From NCBI RefSeq assembly GCF_000443995.1, contig NZ_AUMC01000006.1:496001-560000 (forward strand): a stretch of DNA of 64,000 nt, in the 5' to 3' direction. Numbering within the stretch: the stretch's first letter is position 1; every line of letters starts with the position of its first letter. The position numbers were made by a program, and so were the translations under genes. Of the stretch, positions 1-9,177 are shown piece after piece. Source of the stretch: Bacteriovorax sp. BAL6_X (GTDB taxonomy: Bacteria; Bdellovibrionota; Bacteriovoracia; Bacteriovoracales; Bacteriovoracaceae). The notes beneath the pieces are model-generated. The model saw only the letters and a program-made list of their open reading frames with translations, was not told the origin of the DNA and searched no databases.

Positions 1-1405
1 CTAAATCTAGCTCATAAATATCTTTTTGATAAATAAGCACTGGTTCATCATATTTCTTTTGTTCAGGTGCTGAAATCATAGATTCAAGTCGGTCTTGTAT
101 GATTTTAGATTCCATTTTTTGATCTTTTCGAATTACATCAGTTGTAAAATTATTCCATAGTTTTGATTGCATATGTAGCCAGCAACTAATGATATTCTTA
201 TTGAGGCATGACTTATCACTAAGCTGAATCCATTTTTGATCATTATTTAATAATTTTAAGTAGGTGCTAAGAATCGCGGCCTCATATGGAAGACGCTTAT
301 TATAGCGTATATCAAGATTGTTCATTAGGTAAACGGCTTCTTTAAACTTGCCTTCTTTGATAAGAATATTAATTCTTAATAGTTCTTTTTCACGAGAAAG
401 TGATTCTGATAGTGGAATTTTTGAAAGCGCAATTCGTGCATTCTTAAAATTTCCACTAAGCCATGCTGTTGCCAGTATGAGCTTATTATTAACTATTGAC
501 TCAGGCTTTTGAATTAAATTTGATATATAGTGTGAATAGGCCGTTTTGATATCATCTTTATGTATCTCCATATGCCCTTTAATTTTATTAGTATTTGTAT
601 TATCAATCGATTGGGCAAGCTTTAAAGCTTGATCGTATTTACCATCATTATAAAGATTAACAGCAACCAGTGTTCTAAGCATTGGATCTGCATAGAAATC
701 AACTGGTATTGTTCCATAGTATTTTAAAACTCTTTTGTGTTCTTTAAAAAAGATACCGTATCGAAGGACTGTTTTTATAATATCTAGATTATTGCTTGCC
801 ATTAGGTCTCTGATTTTTGTTGATTTAACATGGCCTTTAAGGCGTTTTTCTAAGACTAGATCTAACCAAGTATTGTCCTGATAAGGATTCTTATTGTGGA
901 TTCTTGTAATACAATTTCTAAAGATTTCTTCAATCTTCTCATTCATTTCTTTTGGCATGGAAAGAGCACTTACCATTCTCGTTGTACAGTTTTGATAAAA
1001 CCAAGAAGCGTTATCCTGCAAGGATGCCAGTGTCTCACGTGTCTCTTTTGCCCGTGCATCGGAAAAGTATGCAAGTACCAGAAAGCGGTTAATTAGAAGT
1101 TGTTTCTTATAACTATTTGTTTTGGCCGAAAGTTTTTCAAGAACAAGTATGGCATCATTTGAATGGCCATCGATTAAAAGTGATTTAGCAACTCTTAATT
1201 GGTCAAGAAAGTCCTTGCGATCATCTAGTTGAAGGCCTTCATTAAAGTATGCCGCCTCTATTTCGTGATAGATATTATAGGGTGGGTCAAGTTCACGCTT
1301 TGCCTGTCTTGAAATAATATGTGCATTGGATTGCGCACGAATGACTTCACTTAATAGCGATAAGCTTATAAGAATGAGAATGGCCTTAAGTGAAATTAGT
1401 TTCAT
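1..1405 (-). CDS. Exported helical-repeat (TPR-like) protein, C-terminus off the edge
   Basis: The frame is open from an ATG at 1405 down to base 1, about 468 codons, with no stop, so the gene is cut by the window edge. The N-terminus (MKLISLKAILILISLSLLSE) looks like a signal peptide. The mature part is rich in Leu, Lys, Asn and Ala with regularly spaced helical segments, for example an L-A-T-A-W-L-S-G-N-F-K-N-A-R stretch and an I-K-E-G-K-F-K-E-A stretch. Such repeats resemble TPR or Sel1 scaffolds. No catalytic motif is visible. It is transcribed divergently from the next gene with about 80 bp between the two starts. Its exact role is unknown; a periplasmic protein-protein scaffold is an inference. 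Confidence 0.7.
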   Translation of the reverse strand, partial: MKLISLKAILILISLSLLSEVIRAQSNAHIISRQAKRELDPPYNIYHEIEAAYFNEGLQLDDRKDFLDQLRVAKSLLIDGHSNDAILVLEKLSAKTNSYKKQLLINRFLVLAYFSDARAKETRETLASLQDNASWFYQNCTTRMVSALSMPKEMNEKIEEIFRNCITRIHNKNPYQDNTWLDLVLEKRLKGHVKSTKIRDLMASNNLDIIKTVLRYGIFFKEHKRVLKYYGTIPVDFYADPMLRTLVAVNLYNDGKYDQALKLAQSIDNTNTNKIKGHMEIHKDDIKTAYSHYISNLIQKPESIVNNKLILATAWLSGNFKNARIALSKIPLSESLSREKELLRINILIKEGKFKEAVYLMNNLDIRYNKRLPYEAAILSTYLKLLNNDQKWIQLSDKSCLNKNIISCWLHMQSKLWNNFTTDVIRKDQKMESKIIQDRLESMISAPEQKKYDEPVLIYQKDIYELDL

Positions 1406-1485
1406 ATATAAATTCTTTTAAATTTCCCATTAAACCTTTCGGGAATAATTCCGATAACTTAAGGGAAAGTTTAAATGGATTTTAC

Positions 1486-3186
1486 ATGGATGTTTTTGCA
1501 AAATTCTTAAAGTATGTACGTTTGTTATTCTGCCCGATGTTGGCGGTTATATCGCTACAGGTACTATCTGCGGATTCTCTTGTTCTTAATAAGCAAGGGG
1601 ATATGATATTTGATAATCTAGGTAAATCAATTGAGCAATCACGTGTTAAAAACTCTAAAGAAAATTTTGATCTTTTAAATAATTACCGAAAATTCTATCT
1701 TGAAGATGAGAAACTTGATTATTTCTGTCGAGAAAATAGTGCAAAACTGTACTTTAATAATGGACTAGAAAGAGACGAGTTTTATCGTACAATTATGGCC
1801 ACTCTTCAATATAAAATGATGAATTATTCGATGCACGCCATCGCAACCTACGCCAAGAAGCTACAGTTTGATGGTGAGCAATATGACAATCTTGTTAACT
1901 CTCTGGTTTCAAAATGTTCACAAAATATTACATTGATGGGACATCGCCTAATTAGGTACCATTTTCAAAATTATTTCAAAGAGCAAGGAGAGATCTTTCT
2001 CCCAATTGACCAAAGAAAGAACCTTTACACAGATAAGTTAAATAAACTACAAAGTGAAAATGAAATTCTAGTTAATGAGTTATATTACACAACAGGTATC
2101 TTCGCGTATGCCTGCTCTTGGGGTGGCCAAGTTAAATACCCAAGACAGCTTGCAAATTTCTTATCTTCATCTGCTGTCATGAGCTACATCATTCGCGAAC
2201 TAAGTGGCCTTGATACTTATGCATTTAAAGACAAACTCTCTGATAAGAAAGGCGCCCTCTGCCGTAACCAAATTTGTCGGCCAAAAAGTATCTCTAAGAT
2301 TGAGCAAGATATTATTCGTCCAGTTGGTTCAGCTAATTTAAATTTCGATTATAAGCTGGCCTATTGTGAAAAATTTCGTTATTCGGCTCCTAAGTACTCC
2401 AGTGAGGTTGATAGCGAGTTTGTTAAAGCGCTTGATGAGTTTAAAGATGAGAAACCTCGCCTTATTGGCCAATTCTTGGCCCTTGTTACACGAGTACCAG
2501 ACTTTAATGTTTGGACACATGATTCAAAAACGATCAAAGATTATATCTCACTATCAAATGATGGCCTATGGGATTTTTGGGCACTTGATTATCTTAAAAC
2601 AAATTCTAAAAAACTTTCATACGAAGAAGCTCTTGTTATGCAAATTGATAAAGAGGTAAATAATTACTTTGTTTACCGCAAAAGCTTTCCAGAAATAAAT
2701 TTCAATGTTTTACATGGTGAATTTGATAAGGCAAGTGATGTAACAAATATGATTAATCTTCATTTCGATATCAATATTCCACGTACAGATATTAAGTGGA
2801 TTTATGAGCAATACAAAATCGCTCATGTTGGAAATGATGACAAGAAAGTCGAACAATTAAAAAAACGTCTAAGTCTCTACATTGAAAATGATTATCAAGA
2901 GATAAAAAGTACCCTCATGCAATTTTCTGTGAATGCAGATCTAACTCAAGTTATGACTGATGAACTAATTAGACAATTCGACATGATTGATCATATTGAG
3001 CTTCCAAAAGAAGCTAAAGCAAAACTATTAAAGATTGGTGTTAATATTCGTATTGCTCCATTTGCACTTGTTGCAATACGAAATAAAAGGATTGTTACAG
3101 ACTTTTCAACAAGGGACTTAAATGAAATTAAGTCTTTAGAAACCCTAAATAATATCGATTCTATGGCCGTCGAAGCCAAAAAATGA
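1486..3186 (+). CDS. Secreted protein of unknown function
   Basis: The reading frame encodes about 566 residues from the ATG at 1486. An upstream in-frame ATG at 1390 would overlap the divergent gene and put 32 polar residues before the hydrophobic segment, so 1486 is preferred. No clear Shine-Dalgarno separates the choices. The first about 30 residues (MDVFAKFLKYVRLLFCPMLA onward) form a likely signal peptide ending near VLSA. The mature protein is charged and helical, with scattered cysteines (CREN, SKC, ACSWGG, LCRNQIC, YCEK) that could form periplasmic disulfides. I recognise no family. It ends 12 bp before the sigma-factor gene and may be co-transcribed with it. Confidence 0.7.
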   Translation: MDVFAKFLKYVRLLFCPMLAVISLQVLSADSLVLNKQGDMIFDNLGKSIEQSRVKNSKENFDLLNNYRKFYLEDEKLDYFCRENSAKLYFNNGLERDEFYRTIMATLQYKMMNYSMHAIATYAKKLQFDGEQYDNLVNSLVSKCSQNITLMGHRLIRYHFQNYFKEQGEIFLPIDQRKNLYTDKLNKLQSENEILVNELYYTTGIFAYACSWGGQVKYPRQLANFLSSSAVMSYIIRELSGLDTYAFKDKLSDKKGALCRNQICRPKSISKIEQDIIRPVGSANLNFDYKLAYCEKFRYSAPKYSSEVDSEFVKALDEFKDEKPRLIGQFLALVTRVPDFNVWTHDSKTIKDYISLSNDGLWDFWALDYLKTNSKKLSYEEALVMQIDKEVNNYFVYRKSFPEINFNVLHGEFDKASDVTNMINLHFDINIPRTDIKWIYEQYKIAHVGNDDKKVEQLKKRLSLYIENDYQEIKSTLMQFSVNADLTQVMTDELIRQFDMIDHIELPKEAKAKLLKIGVNIRIAPFALVAIRNKRIVTDFSTRDLNEIKSLETLNNIDSMAVEAKK

Positions 3187-3198
3187 TAAATAGGCTTA

Positions 3199-4248
3199 AT
3201 GGCAAAAGTTAATAACAATAATAAAAGTAAAGATAGAGTAAAGTACGATGTCGAGGTTCTTCCATCGGTTGAAGAATCTGCTCTTATTGAAACTCCTCAT
3301 TCAATAAATGATGATGAAGATGAGTATGTTGATATCGTCACTAAAAAGCTAACAATTGAGGAAGAAGTTCAGTTGATTCAAGAGACCTTACCGGCCCTCG
3401 CCTCAAACCTGCCAGTTCCTTCTAAGCTCGACAATAAGCTCAATCAATACCTAAAAGATATCTCTCGCTACGAACTTCTTTCACCTGAGCAGGAAAAGTT
3501 ACTCGTTAAGCAATTTCGTGAATCTGGGGATATCGAATTAGCAAAGAAGCTTGTTGTCTCAAATCTGCGTCTGGTTGTTAAGATTGCCATGGAGTATCGC
3601 AGTGCTCATTCCAATGTGATGGACCTTATCCAAGAGGGGAATATTGGATTAATGAAGGCCGTCTCGCTCTTTGAGCCAGATAAAGGGGCCAAACTTTCAT
3701 ATTACGCTTCTTGGTGGATTAAGTCTTATATTTTGAAGTTCATTCTCGATAATTTTAAGTTAGTAAAGCTAGGCTCAACTAATGAACAGAAGAAGCTTTT
3801 TTATAACCTCATGCGTGAAAAAGAGCGGCTTGAGGCCCAAGGTATCAAGCCAGACCACAAGACAATTGCTCAAAACCTCGATGTGAGTGAAAAGGCCGTG
3901 GCATTGATGGATATGCGCTTAGGTGAAGGGGGATCGGAAGTCAGTATCGATACTCCAGTTGGTGAGTCATCATCAACAATGGGGGACCTTTTGCCTGACT
4001 CTGGTGACTTTGCTGAGGATATTGAGTTTCAGCAGTCCTTGAAATTATTACAAGACAATCTGGACCAATTCATTCAAGGCCTAAAGCCCAGAGATCAAGA
4101 AATCTTTCGCGAAAGACTTCTAAATGACGCTCCACGCTCTCTTCAGTCCATAGCCGATGATTATGGGGTCTCTAGAGAGCGAATTCGCCAAATTGAGGCC
4201 CGATTGCTTGAGAATTTAAAGGTTTACATGAGTGAAATTATAAGATAA
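3199..4248 (+). CDS. rpoH: RNA polymerase sigma factor, RpoH (sigma-32) type
   Basis: Sigma-70-family protein of 349 residues. Region 2 is clear at about residues 115-180, with DLIQEGNIGLMKAV and a YASWWIKSYI segment. It is followed by the RpoH-like stretch NFKLVKLGSTNEQKKLFYNL, which corresponds to [20 protein letters not shown] of E. coli RpoH. A region 4 helix-turn-helix (SIADDYGVSRERIRQIEARL) closes the protein. It therefore most likely directs transcription of heat-shock-type genes. It is about 65 residues longer than E. coli RpoH because of an acidic N-terminal extension (residues 1-80). The start is 12 bp after the preceding stop with only a weak ribosome-binding site. Other alternative sigma groups are possible but fit less well. 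Confidence 0.9.
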   Translation: MAKVNNNNKSKDRVKYDVEVLPSVEESALIETPHSINDDEDEYVDIVTKKLTIEEEVQLIQETLPALASNLPVPSKLDNKLNQYLKDISRYELLSPEQEKLLVKQFRESGDIELAKKLVVSNLRLVVKIAMEYRSAHSNVMDLIQEGNIGLMKAVSLFEPDKGAKLSYYASWWIKSYILKFILDNFKLVKLGSTNEQKKLFYNLMREKERLEAQGIKPDHKTIAQNLDVSEKAVALMDMRLGEGGSEVSIDTPVGESSSTMGDLLPDSGDFAEDIEFQQSLKLLQDNLDQFIQGLKPRDQEIFRERLLNDAPRSLQSIADDYGVSRERIRQIEARLLENLKVYMSEIIR

Positions 4249-4328
4249 TATGCTCAAAATTATAGCGCCCCTCACTTGGCCTGGAAAATAACTTCCTTGC
4301 TCGGTTTTGGGTAAGTATGGAGAAAATT

Positions 4329-4607
4329 ATGATTACAAAAGCAGAAACTGCAAACATCGTTGCTGAATTTGGTAAAGAATTTGGTGCAGGTGAAAAAGAC
4401 AGCGGAAGTGCAGCGGTTCAAGTTGCTATTCTTACAACAAGAATTAACAACCTAAAAGCTCACTTTGGTTCACACATCCACGATTACTCATCTAACCGTG
4501 GTCTTCTTAAGATGATTGGACGTCGTCGTCGTCTTCTTAAGTATGTAGCTACTAACAGCGAAGAAAGCTACAAAGCACTTATTAAGAAACTTGGTCTAAG
4601 AAAGTAA
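4329..4607 (+). CDS. rpsO: 30S ribosomal protein S15
   Basis: The 92-residue product is a canonical S15, with a DSGSAAVQVAILTTRI segment, the SNRGLLKMIGRRRRLLKY signature and a KKLGLRK end. S15 binds 16S rRNA at a three-way junction and helps assemble the small-subunit platform. The ATG at 4329 is chosen over an in-frame ATG at 4317 because a GGAG sits about 6 bases upstream of 4329 and the protein then begins MITKAE as expected. It lies before pnp, a gene order conserved in many bacteria, but a hairpin terminator separates the two. Confidence 0.97.
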   Translation: MITKAETANIVAEFGKEFGAGEKDSGSAAVQVAILTTRINNLKAHFGSHIHDYSSNRGLLKMIGRRRRLLKYVATNSEESYKALIKKLGLRK

Positions 4608-4621
4608 GCCAAATAAAAAGA

Positions 4622-4649
4622 AAGGAAGCTTTATGCTTCCTTTTTTTTA
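4622..4649 (+). terminator. Rho-independent terminator after rpsO
   Basis: AAGGAAGC at 4622-4629 pairs with GCTTCCTT at 4635-4642 around a five-base loop, and an uninterrupted T-run follows from 4641. It lies 15 bp after the rpsO stop. Some read-through into pnp is plausible, as in other rpsO-pnp loci. Confidence 0.9.
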
Positions 4650-4849
4650 TTTATAAAGTTAAAATTAAGTAACGAATTTTTTGGATAAGTAGACAAGGAC
4701 AGTCTAGGGATTTAAGGGATATTAAAATTTAAGAACTCACAAGCCGAATAAAGTTTTTAAGTTTTCATATTCTTTGGATTTCTCAAGATCATCCTCAATT
4801 CTTAAAGAAAAAATTCTAAATACATTTAAAAATATAAAATGGAGTTTTT

Positions 4850-7108
4850 ATGTTAAACAACAAACGTGAGTTTACTTACAACTTCGGTGGTAAAGATATT
4901 ACTATCGAAACTGGCCGTATGGCCAAGCAAGCAGATGCATCAGTTATCGTAACTTGTGGTGGTACACAAGTTCTTGTTACTGCAACTTCTGCAACTCAAG
5001 TAAAAGATGGGCAAGACTTTTTCCCACTTCTAGTAGAGTACACTGAGAAATTTTATTCAGCAGGGAAGTTCCTTGGTGGATTCCTTAAAAGAGAAGGTCG
5101 TCCTTCAGTAGGTGAGACCCTTAACGCTCGTCTAATTGATAGACCATTAAGGCCACTATTTCCAGAAGGATATATGTTTGACACTGTAATTTCTTGTACA
5201 GTTATCTCTTACTCACCTGAAGGTGACCCGGAGGTTCTTGCAGCAATCGGTGCTTCTGCGGCCCTTACTATTTCTGATATTCCATTTGCAGGGCCAATCG
5301 GTACTTGTAAAGTTGGCCGTATTGACGGTGAATTTGTTATCAACCCAGATCAAGATAAGTGGGAAGAATCAGATATGGAAATCGTTGTTGCTGCAAGTGA
5401 CAATGCAATTCTTATGGTTGAAGGGGAAGCGAAGGTTGCTCCTGAACAAGATGTACTTGATGCAATCTTCTACGGTCAAAAAGAGATCGAAGGATTTGTT
5501 TCATTCCTTAAAGATGTTCAAAAAGAAGTTGGTAGAGAAAAACGTGAATTCGTATCTGCTGCTGCTAATAAAACAATGCTTGAGAAAATCAGAGCTGACT
5601 TCACTGCAACAGCACGTGAAGCTCTTAAGATTACTGACAAGCTTCTTAGACAAAAAGCTGTTAAAGCTATCGAAACTCAAGTTAAAGAAGCAATGGCAGC
5701 TGATCCGGCGGCCTTTGGTCTTACTGAAGACGATGCATTTGGAAAAGAAGCATACAAAGGTGTTGATGAGCTAATGTATGAAATGCTACGTGGTGATATT
5801 CTTGATGAAGACAAGCGTATTGCTGGACGTGGACTTGCTGAAGTTCGTACTATTGAAACTGAAACAGATATTCTAAAAGTACCACACGGATCATCACTAT
5901 TTACTCGTGGTGAAACACAAGTTATGGCCGCTGTTACTCTTGGTGGTAGCAAAGGTGCTCAAATGAGTGACCGTATTATCGGTACAAAAGAAGACCAATT
6001 CTATCTACACTATAACTTCCCTCCATTCTCTGTAGGTGAGGCACGTGGTGTACGTGGTGTTGGACGTCGTGAACAAGGTCACGGTAACCTAGCTGAGCGT
6101 GCTCTTAAAGCAGTTATGCCAACAGACTTCCCATATACAACTCGTCTTGTATGTGAGGTTCTAGAGTCTAACGGTTCTTCTTCAATGGGTTCTGTATGTT
6201 CAGGTTCAATGGCCCTTATGGATGCTGGTGTTCCTCTAACTGCACCAGTTGCAGGGATTGCGATGGGTCTAGTAACTGATGGTGAAAGATTCAAAATCCT
6301 TACAGATATCCTTGGTGATGAAGATCACCTAGGTGATATGGACTTTAAAGTTGCTGGTACAACTGAAGGTATCACAGCAATTCAAATGGATATTAAGATT
6401 ACTGGTCTTACTAAAGAAATCGTTGAAAGTGCAATGGCACAAGCAAGAGAAGGGCGTCTGCACATCCTTGAAGAGATGGCAAAGACAATTTCTGTTGAAA
6501 GAAAAACTCTTAAAGACGGTGTTCCTGTAATGAAAACTATGCAGATCAAGCAAGATCAAATCGGTGGTCTTATTGGTCCTGGTGGAAAGAATATTAAGAA
6601 GCTTCAAGAGGATTTCGATCTTACTATCGAAATTGAGGAAGATGGAACAACTAAATTCATCTCAACTAACCAAGAGATGATTGATGAGTGTATGTCACTA
6701 GTTGCTCTACAAATGAATGGACCTGAAGTTGGAAAAGTATATGAAGCTAAAGTTGCTTCTCTTAAAGACTATGGTGCATTTGTTGATATCGCTGCAGGTG
6801 TTGGTGGACTTGTTCACATTTCTGAAATTGCTGAAGATAGAATCACTGATGCTGCTGACTACTTAGACGAAGGTCAAGAAGTAAAGATTAAGGTTCTTGA
6901 AATCGATAAAATGGGACGTGCTAAGCTTTCAATCAAAGCAGTTGAAGCTCTTAAGAGAAAAGACGGAAAGACTGAAGCTGAAGCACAAAAAGATGCTCCA
7001 AAGCGTGAGCCACGTGAGTCAAGAGATGGTGACAGAGGTGATCGTAGGCCAAGAGGTGATAGAAAGCCTCGCGCAGACAGAAAGCCACGTGGTGACAAAA
7101 AAGATTAA
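4850..7108 (+). CDS. pnp: Polynucleotide phosphorylase (PNPase)
   Basis: PNPase degrades RNA 3'-5' using phosphate and is a core exoribonuclease. The 752-residue protein has two RNase PH domains, with FLKREGRPS near residue 80 and the catalytic-half motif GTKEDQFYLHYNFPPFSVGE near residue 380. A KH domain follows at about 560-620 (GLIGPGGKNIKKL), then an S1 domain at about 627-695 (VASLKDYGAFVDI). It is about 40 residues longer than the E. coli enzyme (711). The extra part is a C-terminal tail of basic/acidic repeats (RDGDRGDRRPRGDRKPR), probably an extra RNA- or partner-binding tail. A TGGAG ribosome-binding site precedes the ATG. dut follows after 17 bp. Confidence 0.97.
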   Translation: MLNNKREFTYNFGGKDITIETGRMAKQADASVIVTCGGTQVLVTATSATQVKDGQDFFPLLVEYTEKFYSAGKFLGGFLKREGRPSVGETLNARLIDRPLRPLFPEGYMFDTVISCTVISYSPEGDPEVLAAIGASAALTISDIPFAGPIGTCKVGRIDGEFVINPDQDKWEESDMEIVVAASDNAILMVEGEAKVAPEQDVLDAIFYGQKEIEGFVSFLKDVQKEVGREKREFVSAAANKTMLEKIRADFTATAREALKITDKLLRQKAVKAIETQVKEAMAADPAAFGLTEDDAFGKEAYKGVDELMYEMLRGDILDEDKRIAGRGLAEVRTIETETDILKVPHGSSLFTRGETQVMAAVTLGGSKGAQMSDRIIGTKEDQFYLHYNFPPFSVGEARGVRGVGRREQGHGNLAERALKAVMPTDFPYTTRLVCEVLESNGSSSMGSVCSGSMALMDAGVPLTAPVAGIAMGLVTDGERFKILTDILGDEDHLGDMDFKVAGTTEGITAIQMDIKITGLTKEIVESAMAQAREGRLHILEEMAKTISVERKTLKDGVPVMKTMQIKQDQIGGLIGPGGKNIKKLQEDFDLTIEIEEDGTTKFISTNQEMIDECMSLVALQMNGPEVGKVYEAKVASLKDYGAFVDIAAGVGGLVHISEIAEDRITDAADYLDEGQEVKIKVLEIDKMGRAKLSIKAVEALKRKDGKTEAEAQKDAPKREPRESRDGDRGDRRPRGDRKPRADRKPRGDKKD

Positions 7109-7125
7109 TAGGCAGAATAAGACTT

Positions 7126-7593
7126 ATGATCGATAGAGTAGTTGATTTAAAAGTTAAGAAGCTAGAGCATTACGACTCTAGCTTCGATCTTCCACAATAT
7201 GAAACAACTGGAGCTGCGGGAGCAGATCTTCGTGCTCATCTTGAGAACAAAGATGGCCTTGTCATCGCTCCAGGTGCTCGTGTTCTTGTTCCAACTGGTT
7301 TAAGCTTTGAGATCCCTCATGGGTATGAAGTTCAAATCAGACCTCGTTCGGGACTTTCGTTTAAAACAGACCTTCTTGTTGTTAACTCGCCTGGGACAAT
7401 CGATTGCGATTATCGCGGCGAAGTTAAAATCATCCTTGGAAATTTTGGTAAAGAAGACTTCATTATTAAGCATGGTGAGCGTGTTGCTCAGATGGTTATG
7501 GCACCAGTTTGGCAGGCCAGAATCTCGGCCGTGGATGAATTGACTGATACTGAAAGAGGGGCCGGAGGTTTCGGTTCAACAGGAACAAAGTAA
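7126..7593 (+). CDS. dut: dUTP diphosphatase (dUTPase)
   Basis: Trimeric dUTPase that hydrolyses dUTP to dUMP and PPi, keeping uracil out of DNA and supplying dUMP to ThyA. All five family motifs are present in 155 residues: AGADLRA (31-37), RPRSGLS (72-78), GTIDCDYRGEV (90-100), GERVAQMV (117-124) and the P-loop-like RGAGGFGSTG near the C-terminus. It starts 17 bp after pnp with a poor ribosome-binding site, which suggests translation as part of a pnp-dut message. The window also carries thyA, folA and nrdAB. Confidence 0.97.
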   Translation: MIDRVVDLKVKKLEHYDSSFDLPQYETTGAAGADLRAHLENKDGLVIAPGARVLVPTGLSFEIPHGYEVQIRPRSGLSFKTDLLVVNSPGTIDCDYRGEVKIILGNFGKEDFIIKHGERVAQMVMAPVWQARISAVDELTDTERGAGGFGSTGTK

Positions 7594-7620
7594 CAAAATA
7601 ATAAAATAAGGATTATTACG

Positions 7621-7905
7621 ATGAGTTTAAAGGTGAACTATAATCAGGCTTCAAATCAAGAAGAGGCCTATAATCTTGGTAAGCAGGCCGTTACACCTGA
7701 GTATGTGGCAAAATTCAATGTAAAAGCTGATGTTATAACAGATGATGGTAATTTTTCCATGCAAGCTAAAGGAAAAGGCTTTGAATTGAAGCTAAAGTTT
7801 GAAGATTCTTACTGTCTAGTTGATCTTGACCTATCTTTTATGCTAAAGCCTCTTAAAGGAAAAATTTTAGAAACCATTGAGAATAAGATCAAGAAGACCG
7901 TTTAA
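7621..7905 (+). CDS. Polyhydroxyalkanoic acid system family protein (PHA_gran_rgn-like)
   Basis: A 94-residue protein whose C-terminal half matches the pattern of the PHA_gran_rgn family. An alternating hydrophobic strand (FELKLKFEDSYCLVDLDLSF) is followed by MLKPLKGKILETIENKIKK. Members are small, soluble and often found with PHA or lipid genes, but their biochemical role is poorly known. An AAGGA ribosome-binding site lies 9 bases before the ATG. No PHA genes are nearby, so a granule role is not supported by context. The family call rests on the LKPLKGKI region. Confidence 0.6.
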   Translation: MSLKVNYNQASNQEEAYNLGKQAVTPEYVAKFNVKADVITDDGNFSMQAKGKGFELKLKFEDSYCLVDLDLSFMLKPLKGKILETIENKIKKTV

Positions 7906-7945
7906 TCGAGTTATTCGTTCTCAATAAAATTAATGAAGGCTTAAA

Positions 7946-8518
7946 ATGTTCAAAGTTAATCTTACTCCATCAAATGAGACCATTTACGTTGATGATGAGA
8001 TGTCTCTACTAGAGCATCTAAAGAAGAATGGAGTTTATGTTAACTCTAGTTGTGGAGGACACGGTACATGTACAGATTGTATTGTGAGAATCACTGCTGG
8101 AGGAGATAACCTAAATGAGCCGACGGAAGTTGAGCAAAAACTTTTAGGAAATGTATTTCACATCACTAAAGAGCGTATGTCTTGCCAGACAATCGTTAAT
8201 GGTGAAGTTACTGTGGATATGTCTGGGCACACAAAAGCAGGTGTTGAGGCCAAGCGTGAAGCTAAGAATAAGAAAGTTGTTAATGAAAAGCTTTCAAAGC
8301 TTAAGCAGTCTGGAAACTTCAAAGTAAGAAAGAAAGACGAAGTTGAAAAGGTTATGACTGAGCGCCAAGCAAAGTGGGAAGAAAAGAACTCTAAGAAAGA
8401 GGAATGGAAGAACCACTGGGAGCGTGAAGGACGTGACAGTTCAAAAGAAAAGCGCCTAGGTGGTGGACGCCGCCCTAAAACAATTCGTCAAAACTATAAA
8501 GAAGACGACAAAGAATAA
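7946..8518 (+). CDS. 2Fe-2S ferredoxin with long charged C-terminal tail
   Basis: Residues 1-95 form a plant-type ferredoxin fold with cluster ligands Cys36, Cys42, Cys45 (CGGHGTCTDC) and Cys80 (MSC). This is the C-x5-C-x2-C...C pattern of adrenodoxin/plant-like [2Fe-2S] proteins. The remaining about 95 residues are a highly charged Lys/Glu-rich helical tail ending in a basic GGGRRPKTIRQ segment, unusual for ferredoxins. The tail could bind nucleic acid or a partner enzyme (inference). It is the last gene of the + strand run and converges on the next gene with 22 bp between stops. Confidence 0.85.
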   Translation: MFKVNLTPSNETIYVDDEMSLLEHLKKNGVYVNSSCGGHGTCTDCIVRITAGGDNLNEPTEVEQKLLGNVFHITKERMSCQTIVNGEVTVDMSGHTKAGVEAKREAKNKKVVNEKLSKLKQSGNFKVRKKDEVEKVMTERQAKWEEKNSKKEEWKNHWEREGRDSSKEKRLGGGRRPKTIRQNYKEDDKE

Positions 8519-8540
8519 AAACCAATCAAAAATTGTTAAA

Positions 8541-9128
8541 TTAAAACTCAGATAGCAAGGCCTGAATCTTTTTCAGGTCCGCTTTTCTATTTGAACGATC
8601 CACAAAAATATACTTTCCACTATCAAGCTTAGCAAAAAGTTGAAAGTAGCCCTTGTTTTCAAATCCACGCATTGTCGGATCTTGCTTCATCTTTGCCACA
8701 TTTGGAGAGTCCATGAAGTGGTCGATTGAGAAAGCATCCTTTGCTTCAAGCTTATAAGTCTTTTTATAAACTGGTATGAAGAAAATTCTGTGCTTTAGAA
8801 TAAGCTTATCACCTTGCTTTGTTATGAATTTCTCATACATATAGAAACTAAGTGTAATAAATGGAATTAGAAATAGTGTGGCCGCAACAGCAATAACGAG
8901 TGCCTGGTTGATACTATCTCCAGTGTTATATAGCTTAATCATCGGTCCCTTAACGCCAATAAACATAGCAATGACGACTGTTGCAGCTGCTAGAAGGTAG
9001 CCCCAAAAAACCATCGGCAGTCCGTAGGTCTTAAGAGTTAATCCCTCTTCGTTGATAGTGATACGATCTTTTTCTTCTTTTGATACTGGAAATATAAACA
9101 TTAGGCCCATGTGGCGTATTTTAGTCAC
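8541..9128 (-). CDS. Two-TM membrane protein of unknown function
   Basis: A 195-residue protein with two predicted membrane helices (about residues 39-60 and 74-97) followed by a soluble about 95-residue domain containing basic and aromatic strands, arranged like bacterial PH-type membrane domains. The frame opens with a GTG at 9128; an in-frame ATG at 9110 is the alternative, and neither has a strong ribosome-binding site. It follows the GlsB-like gene by 49 bp on the same strand. No recognised motif is present, so the function is unknown. Confidence 0.65.
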   Translation of the reverse strand: MTKIRHMGLMFIFPVSKEEKDRITINEEGLTLKTYGLPMVFWGYLLAAATVVIAMFIGVKGPMIKLYNTGDSINQALVIAVAATLFLIPFITLSFYMYEKFITKQGDKLILKHRIFFIPVYKKTYKLEAKDAFSIDHFMDSPNVAKMKQDPTMRGFENKGYFQLFAKLDSGKYIFVDRSNRKADLKKIQALLSEF

Positions 9129-9177
9129 AGCTCTACGATTAGTCTACCAGATAATTAGCAGATATTACGCAATATCT

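Noticed and set aside
1390-1485. Earlier start for the 566-aa secreted protein
   Set aside because: It would overlap the divergent gene start and place a long polar stretch before the signal peptide.
5677-5952. Antisense frames inside pnp
   Set aside because: They are open only because of codon bias in pnp; no start signals or domains.
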